This document shows, piece after piece, positions 49,231 through 58,417 of a stretch of 64,000 nucleotides of DNA. The stretch is taken from positions 1,736,001 through 1,800,000 of the forward strand of contig NZ_OY762426.1 of the NCBI RefSeq assembly GCF_963665675.1, read 5' to 3'. Below the pieces are notes generated by a model. It did not search any database and had not been told where the DNA came from. It saw only the letters and a list, made by a program, of their open reading frames with translations. Positions within the stretch are counted from its first letter, which is position 1. Every line of letters begins with the position of its first letter. The translations under genes and the position numbers were made by a program. Source of the DNA: an uncultured Methanolobus sp. Lineage in GTDB: Archaea; Halobacteriota; Methanosarcinia; Methanosarcinales; Methanosarcinaceae.

Positions 49231-49784
49231 ATATATCCCAAGTTTGACAGTTTCCACTATTTCTTGAAGAGAATGTCTTCTCTTTCCTCCTTATTTTTCC
49301 TTTTTTTGTCAGGAAAAGCTATTTGACAGTTCAAATAATTTCATGCAAAAATCTCTGATTTCATCGTTTTTTCCATTAAAGTGGAGGCAATTTCTAGGAA
49401 ATTTGGTCTAATTTTACCCGTTGAGCCCTTATTTTCATAAGAATAATGCTCATCTGTCAAATTCCATTAAGCTATTTTTGGATATTTTTTGCTTGGAAAC
49501 AAAATGAAATCGATTTAAGAGGCTTATTTAGAAGATTGAACAATACTGTCAAATTCCTTGTCCAAAAAATGGGCAAAATTCAGAAAAAACACAACCTAAT
49601 GACTTATGTGGTACTGTCAAATTAATGAGGCAAAAAACGGATGAAATTATAAAAACAAGTATGGAAGAAAGAAAAGATGCCAGCAATCAACTAGAAGAAA
49701 AAGATAAACATAGAGATTAGAATAGAAACAAGAAAGAGGGATATTCAGTTAACCAAAAATAAAACTGTCAAACTTGGGATATAT
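49231..49784. mobile_element. 554-bp element with 23-bp perfect inverted repeats
   Basis: The left end 49231-49253 (ATATATCCCAAGTTTG and on to ACAGTTT) and the right end 49762-49784 are exact inverses. Four further copies of the terminal motif TTTGACAG/CTGTCAAA lie inside (49322, 49454, 49546, 49614), and with the two in the ends (49243, 49765) this makes six. There is no gene. It could be a decayed insertion sequence, a compound of nested small elements, or a site array for a DNA-binding protein. The leftmost bases overlap the duplication of the 184-bp element, so that element probably inserted into this one's edge. Confidence 0.65.
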
Positions 49785-49807
49785 TTCATCGATTTTTAGA
49801 TAAAAAA

Positions 49808-49881
49808 TGGGCTCGGCGAAATTCGAATTCGCGACCTCTGCCGTGTGAAGGCAACGTCATGACCAGCTAGACCACGAGCCC
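49808..49881 (-). tRNA. tRNA-Val (anticodon CAC)
   Basis: On the minus strand the acceptor GGGCTCG pairs with CGAGCCC, followed by discriminator A. The anticodon loop TTCACAC reads CAC, closed by TTGCC/GGCAG. The T arm lies around CGCGAATTCGAATTTCGC. No CCA is encoded. The tRNA's 3' end lies 24 bases from the 554-bp element. Confidence 0.93.
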
Positions 49882-49943
49882 TGGTAAGAGCAGAATTAAT
49901 TATGTGTCCGTGTCTATAAAACTGTCGTTGCCTGTGTTATGGG

Positions 49944-50150
49944 TTACTGCTCTTTCTTTTTTTTTAAAAAAGCATAAGTTATCAGAGCTGCTATAATCGC
50001 ACCTGAAAAGATAGTTATTAATGCTGTGTTATCTGGCAGATACGTATAGGCAATGATTGCCAGCAAGGTTCCCAAGGCTACTGCAACAGGTATAAGCAAA
50101 GAATTCTGCTTAAGTGTCTTTTCTTCAATTTCTAATTTTGCCATTGTCAT
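49944..50150 (-). CDS. Small two-TM membrane protein (about 68 residues)
   Basis: The protein has a charged N terminus (KLEIEEKTLKQN), two hydrophobic segments at about 18-35 and 43-60 separated by a short turn (LPDNTA), and a basic tail (LKKKKEQ). No family was recognised. The ATG two codons in (50144) is equally likely. Confidence 0.55.
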   Translation of the reverse strand: MTMAKLEIEEKTLKQNSLLIPVAVALGTLLAIIAYTYLPDNTALITIFSGAIIAALITYAFLKKKKEQ

Positions 50151-50302
50151 TTCCCGGAATGTTTTGCTATCTTTGGTAATATATATTTATTTATATGTTC
50201 TGGATCCGTATATATACTTTATCCTTTTCACTTCATTAGTTTGAACAATTAAGACCCAATTATGGCTTAAAACAGGTAAATTGTGTACATCAAAACCTAT
50301 TT

Positions 50303-50776
50303 TTACCGGAAAAACATCAGGGTTCCTGCCGTGATGTATGCCAGTGCTATATATCTCGCTGTTTTTCCTATGAACACAAAAAAAGAAAATATCCTGAAAT
50401 CGAGCTTCATGATTCCTCCGGTTGCAGTAATTGCATCACCTATGATCGGAACCCATGTAAAAAGCAGCATAAAGGACCCATATCTGGCAAACAGTTTGTC
50501 AGTTTTTTCAAGTTGTTCATCGGAAATTGAAAAGTATTTTTCAATAATGTCACTTCTGCCCTTTAGTCCGATATAATATGTGGTGCATGCGCCCATGTAA
50601 TTGCCAACAGAAGCTACCATGATTACTGGCAGAATGTTAAACCCTTTACTGATCAGCAAAACCACATAAGCTTCTGAACCTATGGGGAGGATGGTGGACG
50701 CAAGAAAACTTGCAATGAACAGGCCGGTTAAGGCATGTTCTTCTATCAGCACAGAAAAGATCTCTATAATTTTCAT
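50303..50776 (-). CDS. YqaA/DedA-like membrane protein
   Basis: This 157-residue protein has four to five hydrophobic segments. ASFLASTILPIGSEAYVVLL near residue 20 and GNYMGACTTYYIGLKG near 60, followed by FMLLFTWVPIIGDAITATGG near 105, match the SNARE-associated (DedA/YqaA) family core. Proposed roles in the family concern membrane homeostasis or lipid scrambling. Context gives no further hint. Confidence 0.8.
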   Translation of the reverse strand: MKIIEIFSVLIEEHALTGLFIASFLASTILPIGSEAYVVLLISKGFNILPVIMVASVGNYMGACTTYYIGLKGRSDIIEKYFSISDEQLEKTDKLFARYGSFMLLFTWVPIIGDAITATGGIMKLDFRIFSFFVFIGKTARYIALAYITAGTLMFFR

Positions 50777-50965
50777 CTCCCATTGTCATTTTTCTTAATA
50801 AACAGTTTTAATATGTTGATGACATTTATATATTAATAGTTGTATATACACGTATGTAACATTTGCTCACTAACTGTAAAATTCCATTTCATATAGTCAT
50901 TACTACATTCATAAAATTGCCACCTAGTTAAGTACACACAAATTTGTTTTTTCAGGGTTATTAAA

Positions 50966-53263
50966 ATGGATGAAAAAACCGGATACAAAATCTTGATCGT
51001 TGATGACGATCCTCTGAATGTTAAGCTTTTGGAAACATTTCTTTCAAAGTATCACGCAGTTCGCGGAGCATATAGTGGAGAAGAAGCTCTTGAAATTCTG
51101 GAATCAGGTCCTGTTGATCTTGTCATACTCGATATAATGATGCCGGGGATGGACGGATATGAAGTATGTCGCAGGATAAAGTCCAGTGAATCAACTAAAT
51201 TCATCCCTGTGATCATCATTACTGCTCTCTCTTCAAAAGATGACAGAATACGGGGAATCGAGGCAGGTGCGGACGAGTTTCTTGTAAAACCAATTGACAG
51301 GGTGGAGGTCTTAACACGTGTCCGTACTCTTCTCAAAAATAAACAGCTTTACGATGAACTGAAACGTGAAAAGGACAGGGTGCAGAACTATCTTGATGTT
51401 GCGGGGTGCATCATCGTTGCCCTTAATCGTGATGGTACTGTAAAGCTTGCAAATAAAAAATGCTGCCAGTTGCTGGGATATACTGAACAGGAGCTTGAAG
51501 GTAAAAAATGGATAGAGCTTGTCATCCCTGAAGAAGAGAGGCAAAAAGTATCTCTGGTTTTTGAAAATATATCAGATGGTAATCTGGAATCTGCAAGAAT
51601 AAATGAGAACAGTATTCTGACAAGAGCCGGGGACGAAAGGATAATACACTGGAACAATTCTTATCTTAAAGATTCTGAAGGAAATATTACTGAAATACTC
51701 AGTTCCGGTTCTGACGTTACTGAGGAGCGCATTGCTACAATTAAACTCCAGACATCTGAATCCAAATTCAGGGCTCTTTTTGAAAACGCTGCTGATGCTA
51801 TAATTATCTTTGATTTTGACTGTAATATTATAGATGTAAATTCAGTAGCATCAGACCTTTTTGGTTATCCAGTGGATACGTTGCGGCAGATGACGCAATA
51901 TGACCTGCTGGCTTCCGAATTCAATGATCGATGCCAGGAAATACTTGCAGATGCAATGGATAACAAATTCAGCAGGTTTGAGGTAACCTGTGAGAAAAAG
52001 GATGGCACCCGCGTTCCGGTAGAAATGGGTGTGAGAATCATAGAATATGATGGAAACCCCGCTCTTCTGAGTAATGTGAGGGATATTAGCGAACGAAAGA
52101 ATGCTGAAAGGATACTGCGGGAGAGTGAACATAAATTCCGTATTCTTGCTGAAAATGCAAACGATGTAATATGGACCCTGAGCAAAGAAGGTAAATTCAC
52201 ATATACCAGTCCTTCAGTTTTCAAACTCAGGGGTTACACTCCGGAAGAGGTTGCTTTGCAATCATTCGATGAGATATTTCCTCCTGAATACGTAAATATT
52301 TTACAAAATGCGATGGATAATTTCCGGCATAAGCTCCTGGAAGGGAAAGGAAACTACTCTGAGACCTTTGAGCTTGAACAATATCATAAAGACGGCTCCA
52401 TAATATGGACCGAAGCCATTGTAAATCCTGTTTTTGATGAAGAGGGCGATTTCCAGTTCTTCCTTGGTGCGACCCGTGATATTTCGGAGCGCAAAAAAGC
52501 AGAGGAGGAAATAAGCCTGTACACCGAGGAGTTGGCAAAGGTGAACGAAGAGCTAAAAACTCTTGAGAGGATGAAAGATGAGTTCATATCTAACCTGAGC
52601 CATGAACTGAAAACCCCGCTTATTTCTATAAAAGGTTATAGTGAACTGGTACATGACGAGGTGCTGGGTCCTCTTAATTCCAAACAGAAAGATGCAATGA
52701 AAACTGTTCTTGATAAGTATGATCATTTGAGTTTCCTTATGGATTCATTGATCTATATGAGTATAGTCAAATCAGGAAAAGTAAAGTACAGACTTGACCC
52801 TATCAGAATAGAGGACACTCTCACGAAGGTAGTTGATTATTTCTCATTCAGGTCCCAGGAAAAAAACCTTCTCATTGTATTTGATTTCCAGGAGCATTTG
52901 CCCCTGATGAAGGGTGATGTGGAGTATCTGCCTTATCTTTTCAGGTCAATTATAGATAATGCTGTCAAGTTCAGCCCAAATGGATCTGAGATATTGATAC
53001 GTGCATTTGAGGATAACGAAAATATACATGTGGTTGTTGCTGATTCCGGAATTGGTATTCCAAAGAATGAAATTGACAATATCTTTGAACGTTTTTACCA
53101 GATAGATGCCTCAAAGTCCAGAAAATACGGCGGAAGCGGAATGGGTTTGTATGTCAGTAAAACGATAACCGACATACACAATGGTGATATCTGGGTGGAA
53201 AGTAATGAAGGCTCTGGTACTACTGTTCATGTGACGTTCCCTGTTCTTAGCAGATCAAAATAA
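50966..53263 (+). CDS. Receiver-PAS-PAS-PAS histidine kinase
   Basis: This soluble sensor of 765 residues starts with a response-regulator receiver domain (about 1-125; acid pocket D13-D15, phospho-acceptor D56 in VILDIMMPGMDGYE, lysine in EFLVKPIDR). Three PAS domains follow (about 135-255, 268-385 and 392-515), each with the DISERK-type end. A coiled-coil linker comes next (YTEELAKVNEELKTLERMK), then the histidine box NLSHELKTPLISIKGY (His546) and the ATPase (NAVKFSPNG, DSGIGIPKNEI, GSGMGLYVSK). The receiver at the front, rather than the end, suggests it is controlled by another kinase. Confidence 0.92.
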   Translation: MDEKTGYKILIVDDDPLNVKLLETFLSKYHAVRGAYSGEEALEILESGPVDLVILDIMMPGMDGYEVCRRIKSSESTKFIPVIIITALSSKDDRIRGIEAGADEFLVKPIDRVEVLTRVRTLLKNKQLYDELKREKDRVQNYLDVAGCIIVALNRDGTVKLANKKCCQLLGYTEQELEGKKWIELVIPEEERQKVSLVFENISDGNLESARINENSILTRAGDERIIHWNNSYLKDSEGNITEILSSGSDVTEERIATIKLQTSESKFRALFENAADAIIIFDFDCNIIDVNSVASDLFGYPVDTLRQMTQYDLLASEFNDRCQEILADAMDNKFSRFEVTCEKKDGTRVPVEMGVRIIEYDGNPALLSNVRDISERKNAERILRESEHKFRILAENANDVIWTLSKEGKFTYTSPSVFKLRGYTPEEVALQSFDEIFPPEYVNILQNAMDNFRHKLLEGKGNYSETFELEQYHKDGSIIWTEAIVNPVFDEEGDFQFFLGATRDISERKKAEEEISLYTEELAKVNEELKTLERMKDEFISNLSHELKTPLISIKGYSELVHDEVLGPLNSKQKDAMKTVLDKYDHLSFLMDSLIYMSIVKSGKVKYRLDPIRIEDTLTKVVDYFSFRSQEKNLLIVFDFQEHLPLMKGDVEYLPYLFRSIIDNAVKFSPNGSEILIRAFEDNENIHVVVADSGIGIPKNEIDNIFERFYQIDASKSRKYGGSGMGLYVSKTITDIHNGDIWVESNEGSGTTVHVTFPVLSRSK

Positions 53264-53345
53264 TCTACATACCTCAATTCCGGCAATTTATTTCAACGAG
53301 TTTGGTTACAAAACATTTTATATCCTGAAGTTTCTTTTTGTTCTG

Positions 53346-53957
53346 ATGTATGTTGAAGATGTAGTCTCAAGGCTGTGGAAATTATACCCTAACGGATATT
53401 TCCACATCAATAAAGACCCTTTCTATCTTTTGATATCCACTGTGCTTTCCCAGCGAACCCGGGATGAGGTAACCATTCCGACGACTCAGAAGCTTTTCCA
53501 CGTGTTTGAAACTGTTCAGGAAATGGCAGAGGCTGACGTGGGAGAGATTCAGGAAATCATCAAAGAAGTGGGTTTCTACAGGGTTAAATCCCAGCGTATA
53601 ATTGATATTTCACGTATCATTCTGCAGGACTATGACGGAGTTGTTCCGGACAGCATGGATGAGCTTTTAAAGCTTCCAGGGGTTGGCAGGAAGACCGCGA
53701 ACTGTGTACTTGGTTATGGATTTGAGCAGGATGTCATTGCGGTTGATACTCACGTTCATCGGATATCCAATCGCATGGGGCTTGTTGAGACTTCGGAACC
53801 TGATGAAACCGAGAAAGAGCTTGAAAAAGTGCTCTCAAAAGAGGACTGGAAGGATATAAACGGGCTTATGGTTCTGTTCGGTCAGAATGTATGCAGGCCG
53901 GTTGGGCCGAAGTGTGATGAATGCATTATGGATGATATCTGTCCGAAGATTATCTGA
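53346..53957 (+). CDS. nth: Endonuclease III, base-excision repair
   Basis: This DNA glycosylase/lyase removes oxidised pyrimidines. The 203-residue protein has VLSQRTRDEVT, the helix-hairpin-helix LPGVGRKTANCVLGYGF with the catalytic lysine, the catalytic aspartate in VIAVDTHVHRI, and the 4Fe-4S loop CRPVGPKCDECIMDDIC with the standard cysteine spacing. Full length. Confidence 0.94.
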   Translation: MYVEDVVSRLWKLYPNGYFHINKDPFYLLISTVLSQRTRDEVTIPTTQKLFHVFETVQEMAEADVGEIQEIIKEVGFYRVKSQRIIDISRIILQDYDGVVPDSMDELLKLPGVGRKTANCVLGYGFEQDVIAVDTHVHRISNRMGLVETSEPDETEKELEKVLSKEDWKDINGLMVLFGQNVCRPVGPKCDECIMDDICPKII

Positions 53958-54035
53958 GGATGAATCAGATAACTTCCGTCAATACTTGATTAATCAAGGA
54001 AAACAATGTGTGTAAAAAGTACCGGGTGAAAGCAT

Positions 54036-54965
54036 ATGAATTTCTGTTTTTTTGGAGTTGGAGGAGTTGGAGGGTACTTTGGGGCTCTGATGACGAATAA
54101 TTTCAGTGAAAAACACGATATTTTCTTTGTTGCACGTGGTCCTCACAAAGATGCCATAAATTCACAGGGTTTAACATTGAAAAAATCCGGAGGTAAAGAG
54201 CTAATAAACGTTTTTCCTAAGTTGTGTACGGATAATGTTAATGATTTACCAGTATGTGATATTATTGTGTTATCGGTAAAGGCGTATGACCTGGAAAACG
54301 CAGTTAGTGAAATTGCAAAAATATCCGATGTGAATACTGTTATTCTTCCATTGTTAAATGGTGTTGATATCTATGAACGGATAAGAAGGCAACTGAGTAC
54401 AGGCTTTGTTTTACCTTCATGTGTTTATGTTGGTACCCACATTGAAAGTCCGGGGCTTATTTATCAAAAAGGTGGCAGTTGTCAAATATCACTGGGAAAG
54501 GACCCTATGTATCCTGATTTCTATCCGGAGGCATTGTTATTATTGCTGAATGATTCATCGATTGACTTTGAATGGGAGGGTCCTGTCCAGATATCGATAT
54601 GGTCGAAGTATATATTCATAGCTGCATTCGGACTGGTAACAGCTGCGTATGATAAAACATTGGGTGAAATATTAGATAGTCCTGAATTGAGTGAACTGAC
54701 AAAATCAATAATGGCTGAAATTGAGGAAATAGCTAAAAAACTTGATGTTCCTTTAGTCCGCGATATTGTAGAAACTTCTTTTTCAAAAGCAAAGGGATTT
54801 CCATATGAGACAAAAACATCTTTCCAGCGGGATGTAGAGTTTAAAGGAAAGATAAACGAAGGTGACCTGTTCGGGGGAACTGTTATTCGTTATGGAACTG
54901 AGCTTAACATAGCTACTCCGAATACGGAACTGGTGTATTCAAAACTGTTGGATAAATTTGATTAA
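54036..54965 (+). CDS. 2-dehydropantoate 2-reductase family (PanE-like)
   Basis: The 309-residue protein has the NADP-binding GVGGVGGYFGALM start, VLSVKAYDLENAV (the conserved lysine loop), LPLLNGVDIYERI and the C-terminal ketopantoate reductase domain with PYETKTSFQRDVEF and GELNEGDLFGG-like signature. The usual role is ketopantoate to pantoate for coenzyme A. Archaea often do not use PanE for pantoate, so another 2-keto acid is possible. GGTGAAAGC before the ATG decides the start. Confidence 0.82.
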   Translation: MNFCFFGVGGVGGYFGALMTNNFSEKHDIFFVARGPHKDAINSQGLTLKKSGGKELINVFPKLCTDNVNDLPVCDIIVLSVKAYDLENAVSEIAKISDVNTVILPLLNGVDIYERIRRQLSTGFVLPSCVYVGTHIESPGLIYQKGGSCQISLGKDPMYPDFYPEALLLLLNDSSIDFEWEGPVQISIWSKYIFIAAFGLVTAAYDKTLGEILDSPELSELTKSIMAEIEEIAKKLDVPLVRDIVETSFSKAKGFPYETKTSFQRDVEFKGKINEGDLFGGTVIRYGTELNIATPNTELVYSKLLDKFD

Positions 54966-55153
54966 AATAGCAAGGCTACGCATAATTTCAATAGGATTCT
55001 CTATTCAGGATACTCTGAAACCAAACAAAAAACCTGAGTTTCAACAAACTATTTATTGCCATATCCTATATAAAGCACAAATCTCATGTCCATGCATAAG
55101 TCTAATATATAAAGGGCTAGTTTGCACGAGCAGTGATAAATTTCATATTAACG

Positions 55154-55183
55154 AATAGTATAATTTACTCATAAAATACTATT
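55154..55183 (+). promoter_or_regulatory. Inverted repeat in the fae-hps promoter
   Basis: AATAGTA (55154-55160) and TACTATT (55177-55183) are exact inverses, 45-74 bases before the fae-hps ATG. TATA-like sequences lie near 55064 (cctatataaag) and 55102 (taatatataaag). The repeat may be an operator, but is not proven. Confidence 0.35.
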
Positions 55184-55227
55184 AGATATAGGCAAGTACA
55201 TTTATCCAGCATATACGAGTGAGAATC

Positions 55228-56406
55228 ATGTTACTAATAGGAGAAGCATTAATCGGCGAGGAACCAGAACTCGCACACGTTGACCTTATGATCGGAAACA
55301 AAGACGGTCCTGTGGGTCAGGCATTTGCAAATGGTTTAACACAGCTTTCAGCAGGTCACACACCTCTGCTTTCAGTTGTCCGTCCAAACCTTCCAACAAA
55401 ACCTGCAACACTTATCGTACCAAAGGTAACTGTAAAGAATATGGGTCAGGCAGCACAGATTTTCGGTCCTGCACAGGCAGCTGTTGCAAAGGCTGTTGCA
55501 GATGCTCTTGAAGAGGGAGCATTCGGTGATCTTGATGTTGAGGATCTTGTAGTTGTTGCAAGTGTTTTCATTCACCCTGAAGCAAAGGATTACAACAGGA
55601 TCTACAGATACAACTACGGAGCTACAAAGTTGGCAGTTAAGCGTGCAGTAGATGGCTTCCCTGACATCGACACAGTCCTTAAGGAGAAGGACAGAATGGG
55701 ACACGCAATCATGGGATTCAAGGTATCCAGACTCTGGAACCCACCATACCTTCAGGTTGCACTTGACAATCCAAACCTTCCTGTTATCCAGAACATTGTC
55801 AAACAGATTCCAAAGAGCGACCACGTTATCCTTGAAGCAGGAACTCCTCTTATCAAGCGCTATGGTGTTGATGTTATCTCCAAGCTCAGGGAGATCCGTC
55901 CTGACGCATTCATAGTTGCTGACCTTAAGACCCTGGACACAGGAAACCTCGAGGCACGTATGGTAGCAGATGCAACCGCAGACGCAATCGTCGTTTCAGC
56001 TCTTGCGCCTATCGCAACCATGAACAAGGCAATTGAGGAAGCTCACAAGACAGGTATCTATGCTATCATGGACACACTCAACTGTGACGACCCTGTAGCA
56101 GTTCTCAAGCAGCTCGACGTACTTCCTGATGTAGTTGAACTCCACCGTGGAATTGACATTGAGGAAACAGAGCACGCATGGGGCAATATTGACGAGATCA
56201 AGGCACTCTCACCAAAGATCTTGGTGGCAGTGGCTGGTGGTGTACGTATCAACACAATGCCACAGGCACTTAAGGCAGGCGCAGATGTCCTTGTAGTCGG
56301 AAGAGCAATCACCAACGCAAAGGATGTAAGGCAGGTCGCAGAGAAATTCATTGAAGGTCTTAACAACCCTGAGATCGACCAGTTCAGAGTTATGACCGAC
56401 TTCTAA
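55228..56406 (+). CDS. fae-hps: Fused formaldehyde-activating enzyme / hexulose-6-phosphate synthase
   Basis: This fusion of about 392 residues holds two enzymes. The Fae half (about 1-165) condenses formaldehyde with tetrahydromethanopterin; its markers are [19 protein letters not shown] and [19 protein letters not shown]. The Hps half (about 170-392) interconverts ribulose-5-P plus formaldehyde and hexulose-6-P; its markers are [28 protein letters not shown] and VELHRGID. In methanogens the route runs in the direction of pentose formation, and Fae captures the formaldehyde. The ATG at 55228 is preferred to the GTG at 55219. A strong codon bias suggests high expression. Confidence 0.96.
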   Translation: MLLIGEALIGEEPELAHVDLMIGNKDGPVGQAFANGLTQLSAGHTPLLSVVRPNLPTKPATLIVPKVTVKNMGQAAQIFGPAQAAVAKAVADALEEGAFGDLDVEDLVVVASVFIHPEAKDYNRIYRYNYGATKLAVKRAVDGFPDIDTVLKEKDRMGHAIMGFKVSRLWNPPYLQVALDNPNLPVIQNIVKQIPKSDHVILEAGTPLIKRYGVDVISKLREIRPDAFIVADLKTLDTGNLEARMVADATADAIVVSALAPIATMNKAIEEAHKTGIYAIMDTLNCDDPVAVLKQLDVLPDVVELHRGIDIEETEHAWGNIDEIKALSPKILVAVAGGVRINTMPQALKAGADVLVVGRAITNAKDVRQVAEKFIEGLNNPEIDQFRVMTDF

Positions 56407-56408
56407 GC

Positions 56409-56450
56409 GTGTGGAATTTCCACACTCTTTTCTTCTTTTTCTTTCTCTTC
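56409..56450 (+). terminator. Terminator after fae-hps
   Basis: GTGTGG and CCACAC form a stem around AATTT, followed by TCTTTTCTTCTTTTTCTTTC. Confidence 0.6.
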
Positions 56451-56515
56451 TTTTGATTTGCAGATATTCTAATATGCAGAGAACACATTCTCAGTTACAA
56501 ATAACAGGTGTAATA

Positions 56516-56743
56516 ATGCTTATTGAATACATTCATGCAGCTCTTGAGAAAGCCAGGTATGAGATAATAGAGGACGATGAGCCATATTATGGTGAAGTTC
56601 CTGAACTAGAAGGTGTCTGGGCCACAGGCAGTACTCTTGAAGAATGCAGAAAAAATCTCGGAGAGGTCATTGATGAATGGATTGTCTTCAGACTGAGAAA
56701 AGGATTTACAGTCCCGCCGCAGGCAGCACCGCATCATCGATAA
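56516..56743 (+). CDS. HicB-family protein without a HicA partner
   Basis: The 75-residue protein has the HicB antitoxin-like fold: YYGEVPELEGVWATGSTLEECRKN, with the GEVPEL...WATG pattern. No HicA-sized frame lies on either side. AGGTG before the ATG at 56516 supports the start; an open frame extends upstream to 56411 but covers the fae-hps terminator. It could be an orphan regulator or a metabolic HicB-like protein. Confidence 0.75.
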   Translation: MLIEYIHAALEKARYEIIEDDEPYYGEVPELEGVWATGSTLEECRKNLGEVIDEWIVFRLRKGFTVPPQAAPHHR

Positions 56744-56760
56744 TAAATAATAACCGAATC

Positions 56761-57024
56761 CTAACAGTTTTCAGCCTCTATCTCGTTAAGGCTAATTTCT
56801 CCGGCAGCAAGCGGATGAACACGCAGGGTTGAATTATGAAAACGAGTCATAACTTTGTCTATTCGCCTTGAAGTTTCGGGTGTATAATATGCTTCTCCGC
56901 ATTCTTCGCAGATAAAAGCATCAACATCCCTGATTGAAAGCACGGTTCCACCTATTTTTACAACAAATTCATGCTTACCTTTAATTAACCTGCCTTTACA
57001 AAAACTGCATCTATCAGGAATCAT
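56761..57024 (-). CDS. YgiT-type zinc-finger protein, probable antitoxin
   Basis: The 87-residue protein has two CxxC pairs (CSFCKGRL and CEECGEAYYTPET), the zinc-binding form of the YgiT/MqsA N-terminal domain, and a short helical end. It starts in an ATGA overlap with the upstream DUF4258 gene, the usual toxin-then-antitoxin order of such pairs. No helix-turn-helix is visible, so it may be a truncated antitoxin. Confidence 0.8.
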   Translation of the reverse strand: MIPDRCSFCKGRLIKGKHEFVVKIGGTVLSIRDVDAFICEECGEAYYTPETSRRIDKVMTRFHNSTLRVHPLAAGEISLNEIEAENC

Positions 57025-57338
57025 TTGTCACCAACTCTTATTTTGTTTTCAATCCATTTATCTTTTGCCGGGTAATAAACAGTTATTATCCTTGCATGGT
57101 CAGTGCAATCTGCTACTACAACATGACATGCTTCGTTGTTTGCAAAACCCAGAAGAAGAACAGAAGGACATGGCATATCATCGGGGTATTCTTCAATAAT
57201 ACTTGAATTGTTCACAACCTTGATTAGTTCATCTGTTGTGATATTTCTCTGGAACATCCTTTTCCTTGCATGATCTGAAACAATGAATTTGTCTTGCAAG
57301 ATCATCTCTTGTATGTGCTTAAAGTCAGATTTATCCAT
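57021..57338 (-). CDS. DUF4258 protein, probable toxin of a small TA pair
   Basis: This is an archaeal DUF4258 protein of about 105 residues, with DHARKRMFQRNITTDELIKV near the start, CHVVVADCTDHARIITVYYP and a basic end. The ATG at 57338 (MDKSDFK) is preferred to 57422, because AGGGAT lies just before it and a TATA-like TATAAATATT lies about 65 bases upstream. DUF4258 proteins are often coupled to YgiT zinc fingers as here. An RNase role is inferred from that pairing only. Confidence 0.75.
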   Translation of the reverse strand: MDKSDFKHIQEMILQDKFIVSDHARKRMFQRNITTDELIKVVNNSSIIEEYPDDMPCPSVLLLGFANNEACHVVVADCTDHARIITVYYPAKDKWIENKIRVGDK

Positions 57339-57543
57339 TAAATATCCCTGAGTAGATTGTATGCATGTTGTTACGTATCTATACACATTTGTAATATTTA
57401 TAGACTTATCCATCATAAACAAATAAAAAAGCTAATTTGAAATGCTATGGAATGCCATGGAATGCCTGATCTTCCGTTTTCACAGTTACCTTTATACTCT
57501 TTCTCCCCTTAATAACATTAAATTCGTATTGGAGAGATTTAAT

Positions 57544-58212
57544 TTGAGTTCTACACTAATTGTCCTGAACCTCAAAACATACCTTGAGGGTACAGGCGAA
57601 GGCGCCGTAAAGGTTGCACAGGCATGTAAAGAAGTTGCAGATGACAGCGGAATTGAAATTGGTGTTGCACCACAGTTCTGTGACATCTACCGTGTAGCAT
57701 CACAGGTCGACCTGCCGGTCTATGCACAGAGTCTTGACCCCGTCGGAGCAGGCAGCTTTACAGGACATGCATTTGTTCAGTCCATCAAAGACGCAGGCGC
57801 AGTTGGAACCCTTATCAACCACTCCGAATGCCGTCTTACCCTTGCAAACATCGATGCATCCATCACAACCGCAAAGGACGCAGCCCTCAAGACAATAGTC
57901 TGCACAAACAACGTAGCAACTTCAGCCGCAGCAGCAGCACTCGGTCCTGATTACGTTGCAGTTGAACCACCAGAGCTTATCGGCTCCGGTATCCCTGTAT
58001 CAAAAGCAGACCCCGGTGTAGTCACAGGTTCAGTTGATGCAGTAAAGAGGATCAACCCTGCAGTACAGGTTCTCTGCGGCGCAGGAATCTCAAAAGGCGA
58101 AGACCTTGCAGCAGCTCTTGAACTTGGTTCCGTTGGCGTTCTGCTGGCATCAGGTATTGTGAAGGCTGCTGATCCTAAGGCTGCACTTGAGGATTTGGTT
58201 AGTAAGGTGTGA
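57544..58212 (+). CDS. tpiA: Triosephosphate isomerase, archaeal type
   Basis: TpiA interconverts dihydroxyacetone phosphate and glyceraldehyde 3-phosphate. The 222-residue archaeal protein is shorter than the bacterial form. The catalytic lysine is in VLNLKTYLEG, the histidine in TLINHSECRL and the glutamate in VAVEPPELIGSG. The start is TTG 57544, with GGAGAG 7 bases before it. Strong codon bias suggests high expression. Confidence 0.94.
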   Translation: MSSTLIVLNLKTYLEGTGEGAVKVAQACKEVADDSGIEIGVAPQFCDIYRVASQVDLPVYAQSLDPVGAGSFTGHAFVQSIKDAGAVGTLINHSECRLTLANIDASITTAKDAALKTIVCTNNVATSAAAAALGPDYVAVEPPELIGSGIPVSKADPGVVTGSVDAVKRINPAVQVLCGAGISKGEDLAAALELGSVGVLLASGIVKAADPKAALEDLVSKV

Positions 58213-58260
58213 CTTTAAAGTCACCTCCATTTCAGCTTATTCATACACTTTTTTATTATT
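58209..58260 (+). terminator. Palindrome and T-rich tail overlapping the tpiA stop
   Basis: GTGACTTTAAAGTCAC (58209-58224) is a perfect palindrome that covers the TGA of tpiA, followed by CTTTTTTATTATTTTG after 58248. Confidence 0.5.
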
Positions 58261-58417
58261 TTGTATTATCAGCAGATAATATCAAAATGAAACCTTTTTT
58301 TATATCATCGACATATACTGTTTGGATGTTGTTCGTAAGCAAATTGGTATTACGGGCAAAGTCTAGTGGGATACTGAATGTATATCTTTAATTGATAGGT
58401 AAACAAAGGTGGGTTAA

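Noticed and set aside
49046-49784. A single large insertion sequence
   Set aside because: No transposase frame exists in the region. The two sets of perfect inverted ends are different and define two adjacent or nested elements.
49808-49881. tRNA-Val as an integration site of an island
   Set aside because: No copy of the tRNA 3' end was found nearby and no integrase is present. The adjacent elements have their own inverted ends.
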